Shown one piece after another: positions 1 to 7,631 of a stretch of DNA of 64,000 bases. The number at the start of each line of letters is the position of its first letter. Position 1 is the stretch's first letter. The notes under the pieces were generated by a model that was given only the letters and a program-made list of their open reading frames with translations, did not search any database and was not told where the DNA came from. Source of the stretch: Oscillospiraceae bacterium (GTDB taxonomy: Bacteria; Bacillota; Clostridia; Oscillospirales; SIG627); assembly GCA_034925865.1 (NCBI GenBank), contig JAYFRN010000025.1, positions 31,405 through 95,404 of the forward strand. Direction: 5' to 3'. A program made the position numbers and the translations under genes.

Positions 1-1545
1 GGGAACGCCGTGATAGAGTTATATCGGGCAATGAGGAGCGAAGGCGGCATATCAGGTGTCACAGTACGCCATGAACAGGGCGCCGTGCATGCCGCCGCCG
101 GATACGCGAAGGCGAGCGGACGCGTGGGAGTATGTATAGCGACCTCCGGTCCGGGTGCGGCAAATCTGGTGACGGGGCTTTGCGATGCAATGCTTGATTC
201 CGTTCCTCTCATCGCCATTACCGGACAGGTTGACCGCGCCAGCGTCGGTCATGATGCCTTCCAGGAGTCGGATATAACCGGGATAACAATACCTGTCACA
301 AAGCATAATTTTTTATTGAAAAGCCCGGATATGCTTCCTACGGTTTTGGACGAGGCATATACGATAGCAACCTCCGGACGTCCCGGACCTGTGCTGATAG
401 ACATTCCTAAAGATATTCTCGGTTCTGAATCGCGCGGAGAGCCGCATCCGGTACTTCCGCACAAAAGAACATATAAAAACGCGCTCCCGGATATGAAAGA
501 CCGTGTCGTCAGCCTTATGAACGGATGTTTCCGTCCGATAATTCTTTGCGGCGGCGGAGTTGTGTCCGCGGGAGGATCTGACGCAATGAAGCGTTTTTCG
601 GACATAAACGCAATTCCCGTGACGTACACAATGATGGGAAAGTCCGCGTACTGCGGAATTTCGCCGCTTTTGCTTGGAATGGCAGGGATACACGGAGATA
701 CAGATGCGAACATGGCGCTGGCAAAGGCGGATCTCGTGCTTGCCGTGGGATGCAGGTTTTCGGACAGAACATGCCCAGATCCGGAGAGATTTACAGACAA
801 TAAGATTGTGATACACGCAGATATAGATGCGGCGGAGCTGAATAAAAATGTGTTTTCGATATGTCCGGTAGTGTCGGACGCGCGGGATTTCTTTGAATTC
901 CTCGAATCGGCGGAGTTTTCGGAGGAAAAGCGTTCGGCCTGGGGTCATTGGAGTGAAAAGCTGTCAAAAAAGCGGCAGACTTCAGATGCTTACGAAGAAA
1001 CAGATGAAGAAGAAAACAAAATGACCGCTTATATGCGGAAGCTAATGAACGTGGCCGGAGATGCCGTTATTATCACCGATGTCGGAGAACACCAGCTTAT
1101 CGCCGCGCGGGAATTTACACCTATGTCTCCGCGCAGCTTTATTTCTTCCGGAGGATTGGGTACGATGGGCTTCGGGCTTCCGGCGGCGATCGGCGTATAT
1201 GAAGCAATGAGAAATGATATCCGTCAGAGACCGGTCGTTCTTATCACCGGCGACGGATCGTTTCAGATGTGCATACAGGAGCTGGGGACGCTGAAGCAGA
1301 GAAATTCACCTTTGAAAATATTTCTGTTCGACAATTCGTCCCTTGAGCTTGTGGAGAAATACAATAGAAAGCTTTATCCCGGCTCTTCCGAGCTTTTCCC
1401 GGAAAGGTTTTTTCCGGATATGTCGTTTCTTTGCGCGTCATACGGAATAAAGTATATTCCGGCGGGCGTAATCAGCGGATTTGAAAATATATGCAGAGAA
1501 GCATTCGGCTTTCCGTCAGCTTCGATCGTGCATATTAAAATATGA
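1..1545 (+). CDS. ilvB: Acetolactate synthase large subunit (5' truncated by window edge)
   Basis: ThDP-dependent enzyme that condenses two pyruvates, or pyruvate and 2-oxobutyrate, at the first common step of branched-chain amino acid synthesis. The reading frame is open from base 1; its first residues, GNAVIELY, align with the usual PGGAVLPIYDAL segment, so about 15-20 N-terminal residues lie outside the window and the in-frame GTG at 10 is not the real start. The catalytic-Glu block RHEQGAVHAAAGYA lies near the N-terminus. The central domain has the IDIPKDI segment, and the ThDP motif starts GDGSFQMCIQELG. Oddities: the motif ends DNSS rather than the usual NN(G), and the protein stops soon after the ASIVHIKI strand, without the ~20-residue C-terminal tail common in IlvB. 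ilvN follows 24 bases later, supporting a biosynthetic complex. Confidence 0.92.
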   Translation, partial: GNAVIELYRAMRSEGGISGVTVRHEQGAVHAAAGYAKASGRVGVCIATSGPGAANLVTGLCDAMLDSVPLIAITGQVDRASVGHDAFQESDITGITIPVTKHNFLLKSPDMLPTVLDEAYTIATSGRPGPVLIDIPKDILGSESRGEPHPVLPHKRTYKNALPDMKDRVVSLMNGCFRPIILCGGGVVSAGGSDAMKRFSDINAIPVTYTMMGKSAYCGISPLLLGMAGIHGDTDANMALAKADLVLAVGCRFSDRTCPDPERFTDNKIVIHADIDAAELNKNVFSICPVVSDARDFFEFLESAEFSEEKRSAWGHWSEKLSKKRQTSDAYEETDEEENKMTAYMRKLMNVAGDAVIITDVGEHQLIAAREFTPMSPRSFISSGGLGTMGFGLPAAIGVYEAMRNDIRQRPVVLITGDGSFQMCIQELGTLKQRNSPLKIFLFDNSSLELVEKYNRKLYPGSSELFPERFFPDMSFLCASYGIKYIPAGVISGFENICREAFGFPSASIVHIKI

Positions 1546-1569
1546 AATACAGGAAGACTGGTTTATGAG

Positions 1570-2040
1570 ATGAAGCACACAATTGTTGCGAAGGTAGATA
1601 ACAAGCCCGGCGTCGTATCCCGGATATCCGGCCTTTTTACAAGAAGGGGATATAATATCGACAGCCTTGTGACCGGAGTGACGGAAAATCCGGATATATA
1701 CCATCTCACGATAACCATGGATGGCACAGATGCTGAAATATCGCTGCTGATCAATCAGCTGGGACGCATAATGGAGGTTATCGAAGTGTACTGCACGGAT
1801 AATCTGCCGCACGTCACCCGCGAATTCATGCTGCTGAAGGTGAAATGCGGCGTTTCGGAACGCACGGTTCTTTTACAGCTTGCGGATATACTGAAATGCA
1901 AAATAGTCGGTCTTGGCGATGAAAGCCTGATTATAGAAGCCACCGGGGATGGCACGAAGCTTGATTCTGTGGTCAGGTCTTTCGAAAGTTATGGGATACT
2001 CGACGTCGTAAGGAGCGGAGCGATAAGCGTGCTCGTATAA
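1570..2040 (+). CDS. ilvN: Acetolactate synthase small (regulatory) subunit
   Basis: Regulatory partner of IlvB that confers valine feedback inhibition and stimulates catalysis. The 156-residue protein starts with a typical ACT domain (KVDNKPGVVSRISGLFTRRGYNIDSL, residues ~6-32), followed by the usual second ACT-like C-terminal domain ending in VVRSGAISVLV. Its length matches the family (about 160). The ATG is preceded by AGGAAG within the short spacer from ilvB, so the two are almost certainly co-transcribed. No regulatory element is seen between them; any leader attenuator would lie outside the window. Confidence 0.95.
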   Translation: MKHTIVAKVDNKPGVVSRISGLFTRRGYNIDSLVTGVTENPDIYHLTITMDGTDAEISLLINQLGRIMEVIEVYCTDNLPHVTREFMLLKVKCGVSERTVLLQLADILKCKIVGLGDESLIIEATGDGTKLDSVVRSFESYGILDVVRSGAISVLV

Positions 2041-2528
2041 AGCTGATATTATCACCCTTATATAGTTTCGACATGTCTGTTTTGTGTTCAGGACAAGCTG
2101 CTCGCGCATGGTAAAAGACATAATTATGATCATATTCCGAAACAATCCTTGAATGGATGTTTTATCTTATGTATAAAGCTGTTTTCGTAATTGTGTATAA
2201 TGTAGAAAATACAATATGAAATTTGTGCATAATCTACAAATGGCTTTGTTGTAAGTGTATCAAATTATAAAAATCAAAAATAACCGCAGCGGAAAAGTAA
2301 TTAAAATATAAATATTATCATTCACAAATCGTAATTATGATAATTTATAACTGCTTCGATTCTATTCTCAATAACGCCGATATAATAATATAATATTTAT
2401 TTACGGATTTCAAATGCATAATTTATATTACAGATTTGTGCATAATGATATATCGAATAATTGAGATTGTAAAAAATCGGTCATAAAGTTCATAATTCAA
2501 TTCCGTTTTGAATTCCATGTGACAAAAC

Positions 2529-2549
2529 CATGACCACAATATGGTCGTG
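2529..2549. promoter_or_regulatory. Candidate operator palindrome directly upstream of the -35 box
   Basis: CATGACCA and TGGTCGTG form 8-base arms with one mismatch around a 5-base centre (arms 2529-2536 and 2542-2549), ending one base before the TTGACA. The position suits an activator or repressor site for the locus downstream. No regulator gene is adjacent, so the protein that binds is unknown. Confidence 0.45.
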
Positions 2550-2550
2550 C

Positions 2551-2579
2551 TTGACAAAAAAAGCTGAATATGCTATTAT
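2551..2579 (+). promoter_or_regulatory. Sigma-A type promoter for the 2.7-14.7 kb locus
   Basis: TTGACA (2551-2556), a 17-base spacer and TATTAT (2574-2579). This leaves about 145 bases of leader before the first start codon. Confidence 0.75.
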
Positions 2580-2732
2580 AACCGTATATAAAAATCGGTC
2601 AGTGTGTCTGTTAGAGCGGTTTTTGCTCATTTGTCATGCTGTGCCGTTGTATTATTAAGCCTTTTCTCCGTCCGATAAGACGGCCGGAGCTAAAACTTAC
2701 GCGCAAATGCAAATTCTTAGGAGGAAACCCGA

Positions 2733-5700
2733 ATGAAAAGAGTCCTGTCAAGGACACTGGCCGCGTTCATTGCATGCCTTATGTTCATGAGCGCGCTCGG
2801 TGTAAATGTGTCCGCAGCTGAAACTTCCGATACGGATAAAGCTACAAAGCTCGAACAGATTAAAGAGCTTTTGTCCGCGATCACTTATGACGAGTACTCG
2901 GCGCGATACAGCAATATCGCCCGCGGTACCTCAAAAGTAACTATCAAGGGCAGTGATTACAACGCATCCGAGACGACCGCGAAGGTTACCGTGAACCCAA
3001 GCGATGTCGATGGCAGCAACGGATCCGTGCTTGTGCCCGAGGAAGGCGATGTCACCTTCAATTTCAACATGCAGACGGAAGGCATGTACAAGATTACCAT
3101 TGAATATTATCCTTATCCCGGAAGATCCACAACGATAGAGCGCGCGCTGCTCATTGATGGGAAATATCCTTTCAAAGAGTCACGCTATCTATCGTTAAGC
3201 GGCGTTTGGAAGGACAAATATCTCGAAGGAGAAGGAACGTCACGCGGCTTTGAGCTGGATATGTACGGCAACGAGCTGCGTCCGACGAAAACGGAATCAC
3301 CGGAATGGCGCACCATGGACTTCATCGAGTCCACCGGTTATTATCTTGAGCCGTTCGAATTCTACATATCCGCGGGAGATCACACTCTCACACTCGGCGA
3401 AGTTAAAGAGCCGATCATCATCAAGTCGATCACTCTACAGCCGGCTGAGGATACAATTTCCTACTCCGAATACAAATCAAAATACGACGCAAAAGGCGCG
3501 AAGACAGCGGATGCCGAACCGGTAAGAATTCAGGCCGAACATCCGGATGCCTCCTCCGCGCAAATCATCTATCCCTTAAACGACAGAACCTCTGCCATTA
3601 CGGAACCGCAGGATCCGTCCCTTGTCTGCCTTAACACGATAGGCGGGGATAAATGGCAAACAGTCGGAGATTGGGTAAGATGGAGCTTCACGGTTCCCGA
3701 AACGGGCTATTACAGAATAGCTTTGCGTTATTTACAAAACTTTTCATCCGGTCTTTATGTCTCCAGAAAAATAAAAATAGACGGCGAAGTACCTTTCGCA
3801 GAAGCCAAGAAATGCAAATTCAATTATAATGACGATTGGAGTGTTCAGACACTCGGAAACGGCGAAACCGAATACGAATTTTATCTTGAAGCCGGCAAGG
3901 ATCATATGATTGAAATGGAGGTCGTTCTCGGTGATATGGCCGATATCCTCCATCAGGTCGAAGTCGCGATGACAACTCTCAACAACTATTATCTCAAGAT
4001 ATTGATGCTGACTGGTCCCACGCCGGATATTTACAGAACATATAAATTCGACGAACAGCTCCCCGAAGTGTTTATGGGGCTTCAAACATATTCAAAGCTT
4101 TTCTATAAGATATCCGATGAACTTGAGGCGATAATAGGAAGCAAAGGCGAAAATTCTGTCATTCTCGACAATACCGCGTTCCTTTTGAGCAGAATGAACA
4201 GCGATTATCAGATTGCAAAGAATTTTTCCACTTTCAAGGATTATATCGGAAGCCTTGGTACGTGGATAATGAACACGAAGAATCAGCCGCTTCTTTTAGA
4301 TTATATCGAATTCACTCCGGCCGGTTCGAAGCTTCCGCAAGCGAACGCAAACTTCTGGCAGGCGTTTGCTCATGAATTCTCTTCCTTTATAATGAGCTTC
4401 TTTGCTGATTACAACTCGCTGGGAGCAAAAGACAACGGAACAGGAAAAGATCTTCCCACAGTAGAAACATGGATCTTCTCAGGCCGTGACCAGACTCAGA
4501 TAGTCAGAAGCATGATTAATGATGATTTTATGAGCGCCTATAATATAAAGATAGATTTGAAGCTGGTCGCCGGAGGCACTCTTCTTCCCGCCACGCTTTC
4601 CGGAACAGGTCCTGACATTGCTCTTTCTCAGGGATCCGGAGACATTATTAACTATGCGATACGTTCGGCAGTTATGGGTATCAACCCCGCGGCATATGAA
4701 CCGGAGGAAGGTAAGACCTATACTGATGCCGAGCTTGATACGATGGCAAAGAACCGAGAAATTTTCTCTGACTATGATCAGATAGTAGCGGAACGTTATG
4801 ATCCGTCGGCGCTCATCCCGCTTACTCTTTACGGTAAATCATACGGACTTCCCGAAACCCAAAGCTTTTCGATGCTATTCTACAGAATGGATATATTGGC
4901 GAAGATTGGTATAGAGGTTCCGGAGACATGGGACGATGTATACGCGATAATACCCGCGCTCCAGAACAACAACCTTCAGTTCGGTATGCCAAACTCTTTG
5001 GCCGGCACATTGCTTTTCATGTATCAGAAGAACGAACCATTGTATAAGCCTGCTGTGAACGACAACCCGCTTACATACGGTATGCAGATAAATCTTGACA
5101 GCAACGTCGCTCTCGACAGCTTCAAGCAGATGTGCGAATTTATAACAATGTATAATTTCCCGAAGGATTATGATTTCGCCAACCGTTTCCGCTCGGGTGA
5201 AATGCCAATCGGTATAGCGGATTACACTACATACAGCCTTCTTACAATATTTGCTCCCGAAATACGCGGACTTTGGGAATTCACTCTTATCCCCGGTACT
5301 CCTGACGCATCCGGGCAAGTCAATCATTCTGTGAACAGCGGCGTTTCCGCGGTTATGATGATGCGCGGATGCAAAGACGTTGAAAGCGCGTGGACATTCA
5401 TGAAATGGTGGACGGGTGAACAGGCTCAGGGAAGATACGGAAACGAGCTTCTCGCTCTTCTGGGACCTTCCGGGCGTCATCCAACCGCGAACCTTAACGC
5501 TCTTTACAAACAGCCCTGGCCCAGCGCAGACAGAAAGAACCTTGAAGAAGGCTTCAAACATCTGACCTCAACGCCTGAAATGCCGGGCGGCTATATTATT
5601 TCCAGAGACGTTCAATTTGCTTTCCTTAAAGTTTATAACGATAATACGGTTCCGATTGAAACGCTTCTCAATTACATTGAAGACATGAACAAAGAACTTT

Positions 5701-5771
5701 CGAGAAAGCGGGAAGAATTCAATCTTCCGACGCTTGACGATCCCACAACATGGCAAACAGCCCAAAAATAA
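2733..5771 (+). CDS. Large secreted extracellular solute-binding protein with N-terminal CBM-like modules
   Basis: 1012 residues, more than twice the size of a normal family 1 sugar-binding protein. It has an N-terminal signal peptide (MKRVLSRTLAAFIACLMFMSALGVNVSAA) with no lipobox Cys, so it is predicted to be released or held by partners rather than lipid-anchored. Two beta-rich segments (about residues 50-240 and 265-410, with repeated phrases such as TGYYLEPFEFYISAGDHTL and TGYYRIALRYL) resemble CBM6/CBM35-like domains. A helical linker follows, and from ~570 to the end a MalE-like fold contains TWIFSGRDQTQIVRSMINDDF, GPDIALSQGSGD and the late FMKWWTGEQAQGRYG block typical of this family. 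AGGAGG (2719-2724) fixes the start. It is the first gene of the locus, with two permeases right behind it. The ligand is unknown; a complex glycan or oligosaccharide is inferred. Confidence 0.85.
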   Translation: MKRVLSRTLAAFIACLMFMSALGVNVSAAETSDTDKATKLEQIKELLSAITYDEYSARYSNIARGTSKVTIKGSDYNASETTAKVTVNPSDVDGSNGSVLVPEEGDVTFNFNMQTEGMYKITIEYYPYPGRSTTIERALLIDGKYPFKESRYLSLSGVWKDKYLEGEGTSRGFELDMYGNELRPTKTESPEWRTMDFIESTGYYLEPFEFYISAGDHTLTLGEVKEPIIIKSITLQPAEDTISYSEYKSKYDAKGAKTADAEPVRIQAEHPDASSAQIIYPLNDRTSAITEPQDPSLVCLNTIGGDKWQTVGDWVRWSFTVPETGYYRIALRYLQNFSSGLYVSRKIKIDGEVPFAEAKKCKFNYNDDWSVQTLGNGETEYEFYLEAGKDHMIEMEVVLGDMADILHQVEVAMTTLNNYYLKILMLTGPTPDIYRTYKFDEQLPEVFMGLQTYSKLFYKISDELEAIIGSKGENSVILDNTAFLLSRMNSDYQIAKNFSTFKDYIGSLGTWIMNTKNQPLLLDYIEFTPAGSKLPQANANFWQAFAHEFSSFIMSFFADYNSLGAKDNGTGKDLPTVETWIFSGRDQTQIVRSMINDDFMSAYNIKIDLKLVAGGTLLPATLSGTGPDIALSQGSGDIINYAIRSAVMGINPAAYEPEEGKTYTDAELDTMAKNREIFSDYDQIVAERYDPSALIPLTLYGKSYGLPETQSFSMLFYRMDILAKIGIEVPETWDDVYAIIPALQNNNLQFGMPNSLAGTLLFMYQKNEPLYKPAVNDNPLTYGMQINLDSNVALDSFKQMCEFITMYNFPKDYDFANRFRSGEMPIGIADYTTYSLLTIFAPEIRGLWEFTLIPGTPDASGQVNHSVNSGVSAVMMMRGCKDVESAWTFMKWWTGEQAQGRYGNELLALLGPSGRHPTANLNALYKQPWPSADRKNLEEGFKHLTSTPEMPGGYIISRDVQFAFLKVYNDNTVPIETLLNYIEDMNKELSRKREEFNLPTLDDPTTWQTAQK

Positions 5772-5792
5772 TAAAGTAAGGAGAGAATTTTC

Positions 5793-6746
5793 ATGTCGGA
5801 CAACAATGCCGTACAGACAAAAAAGCCCAAGACACGCGGCGAAATGACGAATTTTCAATGGACGCTTCGAGAAATGAGAGTAAATAAGGTAGCTTACTTT
5901 TTACTTGCTCCATTCTTCATCCTGTTCTTCATTTTCACTGTGCTGCCGGTTATTTTATCTTTGTTTTTCAGCTTTACAATATTCAATATGCTCGAACCGC
6001 CGAAGTTCGTCTTTATGGACAACTACATAAGACTTCTGCTCGACGATGACATATTTCTGCTTTCAGTAAAAAACACATTTTTCTTCGCTGCGATAACCGG
6101 GCCTTTATCTTATTTCCTTTCGTTGATGTTTGCCTGGTTCATCAATGAGCTTACTCCCAGAATAAGATCAATCGTAACGCTGATATTCTACGCTCCGAGT
6201 ATTTCCGGAAATGTATATCTGATTTTTACGATTCTGTTTACCACAGACCAACATGGTCTGGTAAACGGTACTCTTATGAAATATGGTGTAATCACAAAGC
6301 CGATAGCATTTTTCGCCGATCCTAAATGGATAATACCCCTCGTAATCGTTGTCGCTCTTTGGATAAGCTTAGGCACATCGTTCCTTGCCTTTATCGCCGG
6401 TTTCCAGATAGTCGACAGAAGCCTTTACGAAGCTGCCGCCGTGGACGGCGTGAAGAACAGATGGCAGGAGCTTTGGTTCGTGACTCTGCCCTATATGCGC
6501 CCTCAAATGATGTTCGGCGCAATTCTCGCCATAACCGGTTCTTTCAGTTTCGGAGGCATCATAACAGGTCTTTGCGGCTTCCCAAGCCCGGATTACTGCG
6601 CGCATACCATGATGCATCATCTTGAAGACTACGGCAATTTGCGTTTTGAAATGGGATACGCTTCCGCGATAGCGGTTCTGCTGTTCATATTGATGATCGG
6701 AAGCAACGCCGTCGTCAGAAAATTGCTGTCAAAGGTAGGTACCTGA
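5793..6746 (+). CDS. ABC sugar transporter permease (MalF/UgpA-like)
   Basis: 317-residue inner-membrane permease of the carbohydrate-uptake-1 type. Six or so hydrophobic helices begin at ~30 (AYFLLAPFFILFFIFTVLPVIL), and the ATPase-docking EAA loop EAAAVDGVKNRWQELWFVTLP lies near residue 215. It follows the binding protein by 21 bases with AAGGAGAG as RBS, and precedes the MalG-like partner by 2 bases. It presumably forms a heterodimer with the next gene. No ATPase is encoded in the locus, so a shared MsmK/UgpC-type ATPase elsewhere is inferred. Confidence 0.9.
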   Translation: MSDNNAVQTKKPKTRGEMTNFQWTLREMRVNKVAYFLLAPFFILFFIFTVLPVILSLFFSFTIFNMLEPPKFVFMDNYIRLLLDDDIFLLSVKNTFFFAAITGPLSYFLSLMFAWFINELTPRIRSIVTLIFYAPSISGNVYLIFTILFTTDQHGLVNGTLMKYGVITKPIAFFADPKWIIPLVIVVALWISLGTSFLAFIAGFQIVDRSLYEAAAVDGVKNRWQELWFVTLPYMRPQMMFGAILAITGSFSFGGIITGLCGFPSPDYCAHTMMHHLEDYGNLRFEMGYASAIAVLLFILMIGSNAVVRKLLSKVGT

Positions 6747-6748
6747 TC

Positions 6749-7621
6749 ATGAGTAAGCTGAGAATCAGAAAATCAAACCATGCCATGAACCGCTCTTTCA
6801 GCGGGGATGTCGGAATCAATATTATACTGCTGATATTCGGCGCGTTCATGTTTCTTCCGATGCTTTATACAATACTTCAATCGCTCAAACCTCTTGACGA
6901 GCTTTGGATATTCCCTCCCCGGCTCTATGTAGTAAATCCTACCGGAAAGAATTTTTCAGATCTCTTTAAGCTGATGTCAGCTTCGCAGGTTCCGTTTTCG
7001 AGATATATATTTAACACTGTGTTTACATCTGTAATCGGAACATTCGGAAACGTAATGTTATCATCTTTTGCGGCTTATGCGCTTGCAAAAATAAAATTCC
7101 CAGGAAGAAAGTTTTTCTTCGATATTATAGTATACTCACTAATGTTCAACGCGACCGTTACCGCAATCACCAACTTTATCACAATGAGCCTTCTCGGATG
7201 GGTTGATACATATCTCGCAATCGTCGTTCCCGCTTTTGCGTCTACCCTCGGCCTATACCTGATGAAGCAGTTTATGGAAACAAGCGTTCCCGACAGCGTG
7301 CTGGAATCCGCGCGTCTTGACGGCGCAAGCGAAATGAGAGTTCTGTGGACAATAGCGATGCCAATGGTAAAGCCTGCGTGGCTCACCCTGATAATATTTT
7401 CGTTCCAGGGATTGTGGAACCAGGGCGCATCGCTTTACATTCATAGCGAACAGCTCAAGAGCTTCGGATACGCAATCGGACAGATCATAAGCGGAGGTAT
7501 CGTCCGCGCCGGCGCAGGAGCCGCGTCCACAGTCGTAATGATGTCGGTGCCAATTATAGTATTCGTAGTATCACAAAGTAATATTATAGAAACAATGTCC
7601 ACATCGGGCATGAAGGATTAA
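6749..7621 (+). CDS. ABC sugar transporter permease (MalG/UgpE-like)
   Basis: 290-residue partner permease. The first helix GINIILLIFGAFMFLPMLYTIL is followed by the family phrase LQSLKPLDELWIFPP, and the EAA loop ESARLDGASEMRVLWTIAMPMVKP sits near residue 185. It starts 2 bases after the preceding stop, with AAAGGTAGG as RBS, so the two permeases are translationally linked. Length is normal for MalG-type subunits. Confidence 0.9.
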   Translation: MSKLRIRKSNHAMNRSFSGDVGINIILLIFGAFMFLPMLYTILQSLKPLDELWIFPPRLYVVNPTGKNFSDLFKLMSASQVPFSRYIFNTVFTSVIGTFGNVMLSSFAAYALAKIKFPGRKFFFDIIVYSLMFNATVTAITNFITMSLLGWVDTYLAIVVPAFASTLGLYLMKQFMETSVPDSVLESARLDGASEMRVLWTIAMPMVKPAWLTLIIFSFQGLWNQGASLYIHSEQLKSFGYAIGQIISGGIVRAGAGAASTVVMMSVPIIVFVVSQSNIIETMSTSGMKD

Positions 7622-7631
7622 GGAGGATATG

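Larger units (their letters stand above)
2041..2732. other. Long AT-rich intergenic region upstream of the carbohydrate-ABC locus
   Basis: About 690 bases with no credible gene. It is clearly more AT-rich than its neighbours. A 13-base motif, ATTTGTGCATAAT, occurs exactly twice (2221-2233 and 2434-2446), and a related TTGTGTATAATG at about 2195 reads as an extended -10. The last 200 bases carry the promoter and palindrome listed separately. No clear terminator hairpin was found behind ilvN. Confidence 0.6.

Noticed and set aside
313-948. 211-residue open frame on the - strand
   Set aside because: Antisense shadow of ilvB with no RBS and no recognisable motif.
4875-5561. 228-residue open frame on the - strand
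   Set aside because: Antisense shadow of the solute-binding protein's conserved C-terminal domain.
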